Below are positions 51,012-59,409 of a stretch of DNA of 64,000 bases, piece after piece. Below the pieces are notes generated by a model, which was given only the letters and a program-made list of their open reading frames with translations, ran no database searches and was not told the DNA's origin. The DNA comes from Actinoplanes lutulentus (GTDB lineage: Bacteria > Actinomycetota > Actinomycetes > Mycobacteriales > Micromonosporaceae). The number at the start of each line of letters is the position of its first letter. Within the stretch, counting starts at the first letter, position 1. The stretch covers positions 248,001 to 312,000 of the forward strand of contig NZ_QLMJ01000001.1 in assembly GCF_003259845.1 (NCBI RefSeq). The letters are read 5' to 3'. The translations under genes were made by a program, and so were the position numbers.

Positions 51012-51044
51012 CAGAGCCGGCCGGGTCTCAGAGCAAGCTATGTC

Positions 51045-51923
51045 TCAGGCGGCGAGCCAGCTGAGGATCCTCGGCAGCACCTCCATGGCCCCGAAGTGCG
51101 CGGCGTCGTGCTGCACGTGCACCTCCGACCGCGGTATCCGCTGCGCCAGCCATCGGCTGTGGCTGGCCGGCGAGAACGTGTCGTGCGCGCCGTGCCAGAG
51201 CCGGACCGGCGGCACAATCGTGTCGAGGGCGAAACCCCACTGGCGGCGGAACGCCACGATGTCGTCGAGCCAGCCGTACGGCCCGTCGCGCAGCGCGTCC
51301 GCGTAGCTCTTCACCAGCAGACGCCGGTACAGCACGCTCTGCATGAACCGCAGGTCGGGCGCGGACATCTGGGAACGCAGCTCTTCCAGGAGACTCTTCG
51401 GGTCGGCGGCGGTCTGCTCGGCCAGGGCCCGCAGCTCGTGCATCATCTCCGCGGTGCCGCGGTCGGCCGCGACGTGCTTGCTGGCGTTCTCGTCGGCCAT
51501 CCCCTCGTACCAGTTGAGGTCGGCCGCCTCCCAGGGCGCGAGTCCGACCAGGACGGCGGCGCGCGCGACCCGGTGCGGCAGCACGGCGGCGCAGGCGAGC
51601 GCGTGCGGGCCGCCGCCGGAGCGGCCCACCACGGCGAACCGCTTGATCTCCAGCCGGTCGGCGATGGCCCGGACGTCACTGGCGGCGTCGACGACCCGGC
51701 GGTTCGGCAGCCGGGTGGAGCCGCCGTAACCCGGGCGGTCGTAACTGATCAACTGGATGCCCTGGCGATAGAGCACGCTGCTGCGGGGGCGAGGACCGGA
51801 GCCCGAGCCGGGGGTGCCGTGCAGCAGGAACACCGGAATCCCGTCGGCCGCGCCGGACACCTGAACCGCGAGAACCCTGGAGCCGACGCCGACCTCGAAC
51901 CGTGTCACCAAGGCAACCCTCAT
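51045..51923 (-). CDS. Alpha/beta hydrolase
   Basis: A 292-residue hydrolase with the complete triad: the nucleophile elbow VGRSGGG (Ser), an Asp in WHGAHDTFSP and a His in HDAAHFGAME, plus oxyanion-hole segment LLHGTPGSGSG. The ATG at 51923 is used; upstream sequence could extend the frame by 14 codons without support. It converges on the fxs operon from the other side and ends 33 bases from it. Members of this family include esterases, epoxide and carbon-carbon hydrolases, and lactonases; the substrate is unknown. The position next to the fxs operon may be accidental. Confidence 0.85.
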   Translation of the reverse strand: MRVALVTRFEVGVGSRVLAVQVSGAADGIPVFLLHGTPGSGSGPRPRSSVLYRQGIQLISYDRPGYGGSTRLPNRRVVDAASDVRAIADRLEIKRFAVVGRSGGGPHALACAAVLPHRVARAAVLVGLAPWEAADLNWYEGMADENASKHVAADRGTAEMMHELRALAEQTAADPKSLLEELRSQMSAPDLRFMQSVLYRRLLVKSYADALRDGPYGWLDDIVAFRRQWGFALDTIVPPVRLWHGAHDTFSPASHSRWLAQRIPRSEVHVQHDAAHFGAMEVLPRILSWLAA

Positions 51924-52161
51924 CCCCGACGCGCGAATTCGCGGTGGAACTGTCCCGCGCTCCATCGATGGTAATCGCCACGCAACAGTCCGTGAGGTTA
52001 TCCGGCACCCAGCAGGGCAGCGTGTGTGACCGCGGACCGTCCAGAGTGGCGATCAGGAGACGGGCTGCCGCGCCGGAGATCGCCGTGGCGTGCGGGTCGC
52101 CGGCACCGCCCTGTGGCGCCGGATGGCCGGCCCGGACAGCGTTTGCCGGCGAACCCGGAGA

Positions 52162-52216
52162 CGGCTTGTGCTTACGGTCGTGCGCGGGCCGAAAACACGA
52201 CCGTGAGCACAAGCCG
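52162..52216. repeat. Family C hairpin, single copy
   Basis: The left arm CGGCTTGTGCTTACGGTCG and the right arm CGACCGTGAGCACAAGCCG pair over 21 positions with one mismatch. It is the best-preserved member of family C and is 26 kb from the array at 25376. A diverged second copy follows at 52231-52279. Confidence 0.85.
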
Positions 52217-52307
52217 GCCGCAGGCGGCCAGCGCTTGCGGTCGCTGATGAGGCTCGACCACGACCACGAGCGCGAGCCGATCGGCCAGGGCGCGACTTGC
52301 GGACTGT

Positions 52308-52346
52308 GTGTCGAGTTCGGGCGCGTATCGAATCCGAAATCGACAC
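52308..52346. repeat. Family A dispersed hairpin, copy 7
   Basis: GTGTCGAGTTCGG and CCGAAATCGACAC pair over 13 positions with one mismatch around GCGCGTATCGAAT. This copy shows the full length of the stem best. Confidence 0.88.
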
Positions 52347-52458
52347 GGGAGAACGGACCGACACGGGAGAACGGATCGCGCGATCTTCGGGCGCAGTGCC
52401 CGTGACTGACAGCAGCGCGGTAGGCGGCCGGTGCCGGGAGTGTGTCTAATCTGAGCCG

Positions 52459-52884
52459 ATGGACCAGTTTGGAGTCGTTGTCAGCGCGGGTTCGCTTCAG
52501 GACGACGCCGGCGCCGGGGTTGTTCGGTTTCCGCATCGGTGGACCGACGCGGGCGTGACCGTCCGGGCTGACTTCACCGGGGCCCATCTGCTGCATCTCG
52601 CCGCCGCCGGCTGCGTGCTCAACGATCTCTACCGCGAGGCCGCCGGCCTCGGCATCCCGCTTGATGGGGTACGCGTAACCGCCGCCGGCGCCTTCGACAC
52701 GACAACCTGGACGTCGACCGGCATCACGTACACCGTGGAACTCGACTCCCCCGGCAACGACGGCGTTCTGGCCGGGCTGCTGGCCCGGGTGGACGAGATC
52801 GCGGAGATCCCGCGTGCCATCCGGGCTGGCGCGCAGGTGACCAGGAATTCGTCAAACGGTGCGTCAAACGCCGCCCCGCTCTGA
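52459..52884 (+). CDS. OsmC-family protein
   Basis: A 141-residue OsmC/Ohr-fold protein. HLLHLAAAGCVLNDLYREA holds the first reactive-type cysteine, and the central helix and strand follow (GVRVTAAGAFDTTTWTSTGI, TYTVELDSPG). The second cysteine of peroxidase-active OsmC proteins is not evident, so peroxidase activity is doubtful. Starts with ATG at 52459. The SCO4226-like gene follows 48 bases later on the same strand, possibly in one operon. Confidence 0.8.
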   Translation: MDQFGVVVSAGSLQDDAGAGVVRFPHRWTDAGVTVRADFTGAHLLHLAAAGCVLNDLYREAAGLGIPLDGVRVTAAGAFDTTTWTSTGITYTVELDSPGNDGVLAGLLARVDEIAEIPRAIRAGAQVTRNSSNGASNAAPL

Positions 52885-52931
52885 TGGGACCAGCCCGGGA
52901 AACGCCCGGGCCACCAAGGAGTGAGAACCAC

Positions 52932-53183
52932 ATGCCGCTGTTCATGGACATCCACCACGTCGACGGTGGAGTGAAAGGCTCCGACGTCGCCGCCGCCCAC
53001 GAGAAAGACCTTGCCACCCAGGGCGAGTACGGCGTCAACTACCTGAAGTACTGGGTCGACGAGGACGCCGGGAAGATCTTCTGCCTGGTCGACGCGCCCG
53101 ACGCCGAAGCGGCGAACACCGTGCACGCCAAGGCGCACGGCCTGGTCGCTGACGAGATCTACCCGATCAGCGCGAAAGGCTGA
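52932..53183 (+). CDS. SCO4226-like small (DUF4242) nickel-binding protein
   Basis: An 83-residue protein matching the SCO4226 family: PLFMDIHHVDGGVKGSDVAAAH at the start, YWVDEDAGKIFCLVDAPDAEA in the middle. In Streptomyces the founding member binds nickel. ATG at 52932 follows AAGGAG. It is followed after 8 bases by the BTAD regulator gene, so regulator and small protein share a transcript; the small protein may be a target or effector of the regulator's pathway. Confidence 0.88.
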   Translation: MPLFMDIHHVDGGVKGSDVAAAHEKDLATQGEYGVNYLKYWVDEDAGKIFCLVDAPDAEAANTVHAKAHGLVADEIYPISAKG

Positions 53184-53191
53184 CAGGACCC

Positions 53192-54910
53192 GTGGCGCTC
53201 ACTGTGCACCTGCTCGGTAGGCCGCATGTGGAAAAGCATGGGGCGAAAGCCGGTTATCAGGTGCGCAGCCGCAAGAGCTGGGCGCTGCTGGCCATGTTGC
53301 TGCTCGGCGACCGGCCGCCGCTGACCCGCGGCCGGCTCGCCGGGATGCTCTACCCCGAGGCGCAGGATCCGCTGCGGGCGCTGCGCTGGGGGCTCACCGA
53401 GGTCCGCCGCTGCCTGGGTGTGCCGGTGGACGGCGATCCGGTGACGCTGCGCCTGCCGGACGACGCGGTCGTCGACGTTCACGTGCTCAGCCACGGCGCG
53501 TGGACGGCGGCGGCGCGGCTGCCCGGGCTCGGCGCGGAACTGCTCGACGGGATCGAGGTCCGGGGTGCGCCCGCGTTCGAGTCGTGGCTGCTCTCCGAGC
53601 GGCGCCGGGTCGCTGCCGCGTCCGAGGCGATGCTGCACGAGGCCGCGCTGGGCCGGCTCGCCGAGGGTGAACCGGACGCGGCCCGCGACCTGGCGCTGCG
53701 GGCCGCCGCGATGAACCCGCTCGACGAGAACCATCAGGCGCTGGTGATCCGGCTGTACCGGCTGGCCGGCGACGACGTGGCCGCGAAACGGCAGTTCGCG
53801 GCGGTCACCGAGCTGTTCCGCGACGAACTCGGCGTGACGCCGGGCATTGCGGTCGAGCAGGCGATGCGCGAGGTCCGCCGGAAACCCGACGAGCCCGCCG
53901 ACGAGGCGTCAGTCGAGGCCATCGTCGAGTCCGGCGCGGCGGCGGTGGCGGCCGGCGCGGTCGACGCCGGCGTCCGGTCCCTGCGCGCGGCGGTCCGCCT
54001 CGCCGATCGGCTGGACGGGTCGGCGAACCTGCGCGTGACCGCCCGCCTCCGCCTCGCCGAGTCGCTGGTCCACTCGCTGCGGGGCATGGATGAGGAGGGT
54101 CTGGCGACCCTCCACGAAGCCGATCGGCTCGCTCTCACCGCGCACGATCAGGCCGCGTCGGCGCAGGCCAGAGCGGAGATTGGGTACGTGGATTTCCTGC
54201 GTGGCCGTTACGACCGAGCACACCACTGGCTCGACTGCGCCCTCACGGCCGCTGAGGGTTCGCCGGCGACCACGGCGCGGATCACCACCTATCTGGGCGC
54301 CGTGCACAGCGACCGCGGCGAATATCCGCAAGCCCGGGCCCTGCTCGAAAAGGCGATCAACCTGGCCCGCGACGCCGGCGACCCGCGAACCGGGGCATAC
54401 GCGTTGTCCATGCTGGGACGCGTACACCTGCTCCTGAATGATCTTGATCTTGCGGCCGCGCACCTCGCGAGGTCGGAGGAGATCGCTCAGGGTGACCATT
54501 GGCTGGCTTTTCTGCCGTGGCCGCAGGCGCTGCGCGGTGAGGTTCACCTCGCGGCCGGCGACGTGGAGGCCGCTGAGCGGGTGTTGCGGCAGGCGTTCGC
54601 GCGGGCGTGCCGGCTCGGTGATCCCTGCTGGGAGGGGATGGCGGCGCGTTCGCTCGCGCTGGTCGCGGAGGCGCGCGGGGACACCGAGCAGGCGTTCGCG
54701 CTGCTCAGCGAGGCGCGGACGCGGTCGAACCGGCTGGCTGATCCTTACGTCTGGCTCGACGCGCACATTCTCGACGCGCAGTGCGAGCTCGGTCTGCGGC
54801 ACGGCCGTCCGGAGGCGCCGGCGTGGATCGACGCCCTGCGGCTGCTGACGGCGCGCACCGGCATCGGCAGTCCTGCTCTCGACGCACTGCTAGGCGTTCA
54901 GCAGGCTTAG
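53192..54910 (+). CDS. BTAD/SARP-type transcriptional regulator with TPRs
   Basis: A 572-residue regulator. The N-terminal winged-helix DNA-binding domain (VHLLGRPHVEKHGAK, SRKSWALLAMLLLGDRPPLTRGRLAGMLYP) is followed by the BTAD domain (ENHQALVIRLYRLAGDDVAAKRQFAAVTELFRDELG) to about residue 230. The remainder consists of TPRs (YPQARALLEKAINLARDAGDPRTGAYA). Length is double that of classical SARPs because of the TPR part. GTG at 53192 is 8 bases after the small-protein gene. Its end overlaps the convergent gene by 21 bases. Confidence 0.87.
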   Translation: MALTVHLLGRPHVEKHGAKAGYQVRSRKSWALLAMLLLGDRPPLTRGRLAGMLYPEAQDPLRALRWGLTEVRRCLGVPVDGDPVTLRLPDDAVVDVHVLSHGAWTAAARLPGLGAELLDGIEVRGAPAFESWLLSERRRVAAASEAMLHEAALGRLAEGEPDAARDLALRAAAMNPLDENHQALVIRLYRLAGDDVAAKRQFAAVTELFRDELGVTPGIAVEQAMREVRRKPDEPADEASVEAIVESGAAAVAAGAVDAGVRSLRAAVRLADRLDGSANLRVTARLRLAESLVHSLRGMDEEGLATLHEADRLALTAHDQAASAQARAEIGYVDFLRGRYDRAHHWLDCALTAAEGSPATTARITTYLGAVHSDRGEYPQARALLEKAINLARDAGDPRTGAYALSMLGRVHLLLNDLDLAAAHLARSEEIAQGDHWLAFLPWPQALRGEVHLAAGDVEAAERVLRQAFARACRLGDPCWEGMAARSLALVAEARGDTEQAFALLSEARTRSNRLADPYVWLDAHILDAQCELGLRHGRPEAPAWIDALRLLTARTGIGSPALDALLGVQQA

Positions 54911-55426
54911 CTGCTCCTGGACCGCGGGGATGCCGACCGGCACCTGTCCGCAGGCGACCTGGCCCTGCCGGACGTGGCTGTCCATCGAACGCAGCACGGC
55001 GATCGCGTTCTTCACCAGGTCGACCTGGTCCTGGGCCTTTTCGGTCGTGGTCTGACCGGTCTTCTGGACGGTGGTGAACCGGGCCATGTCGTTGACCACC
55101 TGCTCCACCTGGACCATGTCGGCCGAGAAACCTTGCACTGCGGTGCGCAGGTCGGAGTTGAAGAGCAGCCGGCTCTCGGTACGGTCCAGCTCCTCACGCA
55201 GATCGGCCAGCTGCGTCGCGTCGGGCTGCGCCTCGGCCTCGGTCTGCGGCTTCACCTCGCCGGTCGCCAGCTCGACCATGTCCGTGCACACCCGGTCGGT
55301 GGTGTACCGGTCGACGGCGAACGCGCCCAGCCCGCCGAACGCCACCGCGGTTCCGGTGACGATGGCGGCCACGATGAGGATCTGCTTACGTGTCTCGCTG
55401 GCGCGAGTGCGGGTCTTGCTGGGCAT
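54890..55426 (-). CDS. Membrane-anchored hypothetical protein
   Basis: A 178-residue protein with an N-terminal charged segment, one transmembrane helix (ILIVAAIVTGTAVAFGGLGAFAV) and a helical external part with two cysteines (RVCTDMV, QVACGQV). Heptad-like runs (TQLADLREELDRTESRLL) suggest a coiled coil. I recognise no family. Start ATG 55426 is preferred over one four codons earlier. The 3' end overlaps the BTAD gene in convergent orientation. Confidence 0.7.
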   Translation of the reverse strand: MPSKTRTRASETRKQILIVAAIVTGTAVAFGGLGAFAVDRYTTDRVCTDMVELATGEVKPQTEAEAQPDATQLADLREELDRTESRLLFNSDLRTAVQGFSADMVQVEQVVNDMARFTTVQKTGQTTTEKAQDQVDLVKNAIAVLRSMDSHVRQGQVACGQVPVGIPAVQEQLSLLNA

Positions 55427-55536
55427 GGCGGCTCCCAACGTCGGGGTTCGTGCCCCGGGAGTCGGCCTCCTGCGCCCCTGGTTGAGAGGTGCCCGCCGTT
55501 AGCAATCGCACCGCAACTATTGCAGCGGTGAAAGGT

Positions 55537-56103
55537 TCAGCCGCCGAAGCTCTGCTTCAGGAAGTCCCGCAACTCGTCGGCCTCCGGGCCGCTGAGCCCG
55601 GCCGCCTCGATCCGGTCACGGATGTACTGCTCGACCTCTTCCTCGTCGGGAGCGTCGAAGTAGTCGAACGGCGCCACCAGCACGCCCTCGCAGATCCGGC
55701 GCGGGTCGTCCTCATCAGCGGCCGGGTCCAGGTCGCGGGGGCTGCGCGAGCCCACCGAGAAGAGCGCGAACCCGGGCTCGAAGCGGTACCCGATGTCGAT
55801 CTGCTCGCCCCGGTGCCCGCGGGCCGCGAGGTCGGCGACCACGTCGTCGAGGAACCGGTAGGTCAGCTGCACACCGTCGAACCACGCCTCCTCACCGCCG
55901 TCCCCGGAGTAAGCGATCTCCACGATCTCGACGGTGTCGATGTCGGTGTACGACAGCACCAGCATCGGCGAGGTCTGGTAGACGGCCCGGTCGAGCCGCC
56001 CGGGGTGAACGGGCGTGCCGAGCTTGCACTCGACGACCTCACGACTCTCCCCGATCTGAACCAGGGGGGTTCCGAGCCCCGGCAAAATTTCCATGCCGCG
56101 CAT
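55537..56103 (-). CDS. Hypothetical cytoplasmic protein
   Basis: A 188-residue acidic protein with no signal peptide or membrane helix. Segments such as PGLGTPLVQIGESREVVECKLG and LVLSYTDIDTVEIVEIAYSG look like a compact beta-rich domain, followed by an acidic C-terminus (DAPDEEEVEQYIRDRIEAAG). No family recognised. ATG at 56103 or ATG at 56094 could be used. It stands alone on the minus strand between unrelated genes. Confidence 0.65.
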   Translation of the reverse strand: MRGMEILPGLGTPLVQIGESREVVECKLGTPVHPGRLDRAVYQTSPMLVLSYTDIDTVEIVEIAYSGDGGEEAWFDGVQLTYRFLDDVVADLAARGHRGEQIDIGYRFEPGFALFSVGSRSPRDLDPAADEDDPRRICEGVLVAPFDYFDAPDEEEVEQYIRDRIEAAGLSGPEADELRDFLKQSFGG

Positions 56104-56197
56104 GATGCCACGCCGCGGCGGGCAAGGCGCTCGCTGTAGCGGGCACGGCGCCCGCCGTAGCTTTGACCGCGAAGATCGCAGTGGTCGGGAGGATCAG

Positions 56198-56788
56198 ATG
56201 CGCAAGCTCGTGTACTTCGTCGCCGCCACCGTCGACGGGTTCATCGCCGCACCGGACGGGTCGTGGGACTTCTTCGTGCTGCATGACGACGTCACGGCGT
56301 ACATGGTCGAGCGATATCCGGAGACGGTGCCCACGCACATCCGCAGCGCGGTCGGCATCACCGCGCCCAACCAGGCGTTCGACACCGTGCTGATGGGCCG
56401 GGGCACCTACGAGCCGGCCCTCGCCGAGGGCGTGACCAGCCCGTACGCGCACCTGCGCCAGGTCGTATTCTCGCGCACCATGACCGAATCGCCGGACCCG
56501 GCGGTGCAGGTCGTCGCCGACGATCCGGTCGCGTTCGCGGAAAAGCTGAAGCGTGAACCCGGACTCGACATCTGGCTCGCCGGGGGCGGCAGCCTCGCGG
56601 GTGCGCTGCTGCCGGCCATCGACGAGCTGGTGATCAAGCTGAACCCGGTGATCGCCGGCTCCGGTATCCCCCTGGCAGCGGCCGGCTTCCACCCGCACCG
56701 CCTCACCCTGACCGACGCGACCCCGCTGCCGAGCGGCGTCGTGGTGCTGCGCTATTCCGCTGATCGGGACGGTGGCTCGGTGGGATAG
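56198..56788 (+). CDS. Dihydrofolate reductase-like (RibD C-terminal domain) protein
   Basis: A 196-residue protein starting MRKLVYFVAATVDGFIA, the typical N-terminus of the DHFR/RibD_C family, with a middle TVLMGRGTYEPAL and DIWLAGGGSLAGALLP for NADPH binding. Members of this group of small reductases have mostly unknown substrates. The ATG at 56198 follows GGGAGG. The chitinase remnant starts 7 bases after its stop. Confidence 0.87.
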   Translation: MRKLVYFVAATVDGFIAAPDGSWDFFVLHDDVTAYMVERYPETVPTHIRSAVGITAPNQAFDTVLMGRGTYEPALAEGVTSPYAHLRQVVFSRTMTESPDPAVQVVADDPVAFAEKLKREPGLDIWLAGGGSLAGALLPAIDELVIKLNPVIAGSGIPLAAAGFHPHRLTLTDATPLPSGVVVLRYSADRDGGSVG

Positions 56789-56795
56789 TGCCAGG

Positions 56796-57423
56796 GTGCG
56801 CCGTGCCGCGATCCTTCTGCTGCTGCTCACCGGGGCGTGTGCGGCGGGCGACGAGGACGTCGAGGTCAGCGCGTCGGCGGCGGTGGCCGGGAGCAGCCGG
56901 GTGATGCCGTACGTCGACGTCGTCAGCGGTGCCGCGGACATCTCCGCGATCACGGCCGCCACCGGGCAGAAGGACTTCACCGCGGCGTTCGTGCTCGCCG
57001 GCGCGGGTGAGAGCTGCACGCCTGCCTGGTCCGGGACCACAGCGATCGACGACAGCGCGGTCCGGGCGAGTCTCGCCGAGATCGGCGGGGAGGTCGTCGC
57101 CGCCACGGGTGGGGCGGACGGGACGTACCTTGAGGCGGTCTGCTCGGCAGGCCGCCGACGACATCACCGCGATCTGGGGTGACGCCGTCGACATCAGCGT
57201 CACCCCGATGATCGGCGTGAACGACAGCGGCGCGGTCACCACCCTCGCCGACGCCGAGTCGCTGCTCACGCACGCGAAGACCGAGGGGTACGAGTCCGTC
57301 CGCTTCTGGTCAGCCGACCGGGACACCGGTGACTGCCCGGACGGCACGCTGAGCAGTACGTGCAGCGGCATCGCGCAGGATGACCACGCGTTCGCGAAGC
57401 TGTTCACAACGTTCAACGATTAG
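56796..57423 (+). pseudogene. GH18 chitinase-like lipoprotein, disrupted by an internal deletion and frame change
   Basis: Two halves of one GH18-type protein lie in different frames. The first (56796-57145) has a lipobox leader (LLLLLTGACAAGDE) and MPYVDVVSGAADISAITAATGQ, TAAFVLAGAGESCTPAW, GGEVVAATGG. The second (57148-57423) reads QAADDITAIWGDAVDISVTP, then MIGVNDSGAVTTLADAESLL and FWSADRDTGD, the usual C-terminal part. The central beta-strand with the catalytic DxxDxE motif is absent. At the junction near 57141-57150 the frame changes by one. The loss of about 120 codons cannot be a sequencing error, so the copy is inactive. GTG at 56796 begins the leader. Confidence 0.75.
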
Positions 57424-57505
57424 GGCCCGGCGCCCGTACCCGACGGTGGTTCCTCGTCCGGGACCCCGGCAACGGGCGGTTCGCAGAGTTAGGCAGGATG
57501 CACGG

Positions 57506-58387
57506 GTGCGTCGTTTCCTGATTCCGGTGGTGGCGGCCGGCGTGATGATCGGTGGCGGAGGTCTGATCTATTCCGGTCTGGGTTCCGGCACTTCGCCGTC
57601 GGTGACCGCGTTCGCCTCGCCGTCGCCGACCGGCCCCAGCCCCGAAGAGCTCGCCGCGGCCGAACGGGCCGCGCGGGTGAAGAAGCTCGACGCGGCGCTG
57701 AAGAAGGTGGCGGCCTCGTCGCCTGACTTCGCGGTCGCCGTACTCGACGCGACGACCGGGGAGACGTACCAATATCGGGGTTCGGAGAAGTTCGACACCG
57801 CCAGCATCGTGAAGGCGGACATCCTCGCCTGCATGCTGCTCAAGGCGCAGGACGCCGACCGCGAGCCCTCGACCCGGGAGCTGTCGCTGGCGAAACCGAT
57901 GATCCAGCTCAGCGACAACAACGCCACGACGTCGCTGTTCCAACGGATCGGCGGGAAGGCCGCGGTGACCAAGTGCAACAAGCGCTTCGGGCTGACCAAG
58001 ACCGCCATCGACGTGCACTGGGGGCTGACCCGGACCACGGCCGGTGATCAGGTGAAGCTGCTCACCCAGTTCGACTCCGCGCAGGGCACGTTGCTGGACG
58101 GGGATTCCCGGGAGACCGCTCTGGGTCTGATGACCACTGTCGACTCGGAGCAGGACTGGGGTGTGCCGGTGGTCGCCCGGGCCGGTGAGACGACGAGTGT
58201 GAAGAACGGGTGGGACACCCGGACGGCCGACGGCGGCAAGTGGGTGGTCAACTCGATCGGGCGGGTCACGTCGGACGAGGTGGACGTGTCGGTGGCCGTT
58301 CTGTCCCATGACAACACGTCGATGGAGAGCGGCATCACGCTGGTGGAGAAGGTCGCCAAGATGACCCGGCAGTATTTGAAGTACTAG
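57506..58387 (+). CDS. Class A beta-lactamase-like serine hydrolase, exported
   Basis: A 293-residue exported protein of the serine beta-lactamase/PBP fold. N-terminal helix RFLIPVVAAGVMIGGGGLIY is followed by a Ser/Pro-rich linker. The active-site motifs are SIVK (Ser100, Lys103), SDN (136-138) and KNG (near 233), the third replacing the usual KTG. The Glu166 Omega-loop motif of true class A enzymes is not obvious, so it may be a non-hydrolytic or peptidase-like homologue, as is common in actinomycetes. GTG at 57506 starts the gene. Confidence 0.83.
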   Translation: MRRFLIPVVAAGVMIGGGGLIYSGLGSGTSPSVTAFASPSPTGPSPEELAAAERAARVKKLDAALKKVAASSPDFAVAVLDATTGETYQYRGSEKFDTASIVKADILACMLLKAQDADREPSTRELSLAKPMIQLSDNNATTSLFQRIGGKAAVTKCNKRFGLTKTAIDVHWGLTRTTAGDQVKLLTQFDSAQGTLLDGDSRETALGLMTTVDSEQDWGVPVVARAGETTSVKNGWDTRTADGGKWVVNSIGRVTSDEVDVSVAVLSHDNTSMESGITLVEKVAKMTRQYLKY

Positions 58388-58500
58388 ATGGCCCCTGCGG
58401 GCCGTCGCGTCCTGGTCCTGGCCGGATTCTTAAGCCCGGCGGCGGGCGACCGATTCAAGGCGGCGCAACCGAACACGCCGTCGTCGAAAAGGAGCCTCTC

Positions 58501-58680
58501 GTGGAGCAGTTCAAGGTCCTCATCGCGTACCTGCGCACCGCGACCTCCTCCGACGAGGGTGCCACCGCCGTTGAGTACTCCCTGCTCGCGGCCCTGATCG
58601 CCGGCGGCCTGATCGTCGCGGTGACCGCGCTGCGCGACGACATCAAAACCATGATCGACAACCTGATCACCGCGATCTGA
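58501..58680 (+). CDS. Flp-family type IVb pilin (Tad pilus)
   Basis: A 59-residue gene, easily missed because of its size. GTG at 58501 is preceded by AAAAGGAGCCTCTC. The product has a 19-residue polar leader, the prepilin motif DEGATAVEYSLLAALIAGGL with Glu5-like position, and a hydrophobic helix (LLAALIAGGLIVAVTAL), then a short charged end. It is the major subunit type of Tad/Flp pili. No other tad gene is in this window, so the assembly genes are elsewhere. The family D hairpin 17 bases after its stop may be its terminator. Confidence 0.88.
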   Translation: MEQFKVLIAYLRTATSSDEGATAVEYSLLAALIAGGLIVAVTALRDDIKTMIDNLITAI

Positions 58681-58697
58681 CGGCTTGACGCCCTACC

Positions 58698-58733
58698 GAG
58701 CCGTAGGTCATCCCGGTTGATGACCTACGGCTC
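58698..58733. repeat. Family D hairpin, perfect copy (terminator candidate of pilin gene)
   Basis: GAGCCGTAGGTCATC and GATGACCTACGGCTC pair perfectly over 15 positions around CCGGTT. Confidence 0.85.
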
Positions 58734-58994
58734 GCGCTGTCCCGCCTACTCAGCCGCATCCCGCCCGGCCGCGATCTTGAATTCGCCCGCCCAGCGATCT
58801 TTCGGCTTTCGCCATGGTGCGGAGCCCAATGCCCGGAGAGGCCCGGATCGAGGTGGCGGCCACATAACGTCGCCGCGATCACGTCGCGGGGCGAGCCGGA
58901 CGAGAGCGTGGCCGGACGCGGGAGCTGGCCGGGTCGCGGCATGGATCAGGTCGCACATAACGTCACCGTGCGCCCGGGTCTACGCCCTGACCGC

Positions 58995-59031
58995 GATGAA
59001 GTCACACAAACCGCATCCGTGCGACTTCATC
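58995..59031. repeat. Inverted repeat
   Basis: GATGAAGTCACAC pairs with GTGCGACTTCATC with one mismatch (13 positions, 11-base loop). Confidence 0.75.
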
Positions 59032-59138
59032 CACGCCAGCCCGAGCATCCGTGCGCTCCCAGCCACGTCCACCCGAGCCCACCGTGTGCCCCCGACCTGC
59101 TTCCACGACGCTGACATTGATCAGCTGGCTCTGCGTGG

Positions 59139-59178
59139 CGAAATGGCGAAGGTCGAGCTCTCGACTTTCGCCATTTCG
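59139..59178. repeat. Long inverted repeat
   Basis: CGAAATGGCGAAGGTCGAG and CTCGACTTTCGCCATTTCG form a 19-position stem with only a G-T wobble and a 2-base centre. A related piece (TTTCGGCTTTCGCCATGG) lies at 58800. Confidence 0.8.
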
Positions 59179-59340
59179 GTAGCGGGTGCCCCAGGCCAGG
59201 GCGCTTTCGGCAGGAATTCTGGGTCCTGCCAGACGGTACGAGGTCCACGATTCCCGCCCGCTGTGGCCGGATTGTCGATCGGCGGCACTCGTCCCGACGA
59301 ACGGTCACGGTGGGTGAGCGTTAGGCCGGGATGGCGCCTT

Positions 59341-59409
59341 CGCCGGCCCAATCTTGGAGGTCTGGGGGGTGCAGGGTGCAGGACACCCACAGGCCTCCAA
59401 GATCCGGCG
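59341..59409. repeat. Nested inverted repeat
   Basis: Outer arms CGCCGG / CCGGCG and inner arms ATCTTGGAGG / CCTCCAAGAT, with GGGTGCAGGGTGCAGGACACCC in the loop forming a further small hairpin. Confidence 0.75.

Larger units (their letters stand above)
51924..52458. other. Intergenic repeat region
   Basis: Between the hydrolase and the OsmC gene lie family C hairpins at 52162 and (weaker) 52231-52279 and a family A hairpin at 52308. The first 230 bases hold no obvious motif. No gene is seen. Confidence 0.7.

Noticed and set aside
57506-58387. Clinically relevant class A beta-lactamase
   Set aside because: Third motif is KNG instead of KTG and no clear Omega-loop glutamate is seen, so hydrolysis of beta-lactams cannot be claimed.
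58388-58597. Small open frame starting ATGGCCCC
   Set aside because: It overlaps the pilin gene in another frame and has no ribosome binding site; the pilin frame has both a ribosome binding site and the prepilin motif.
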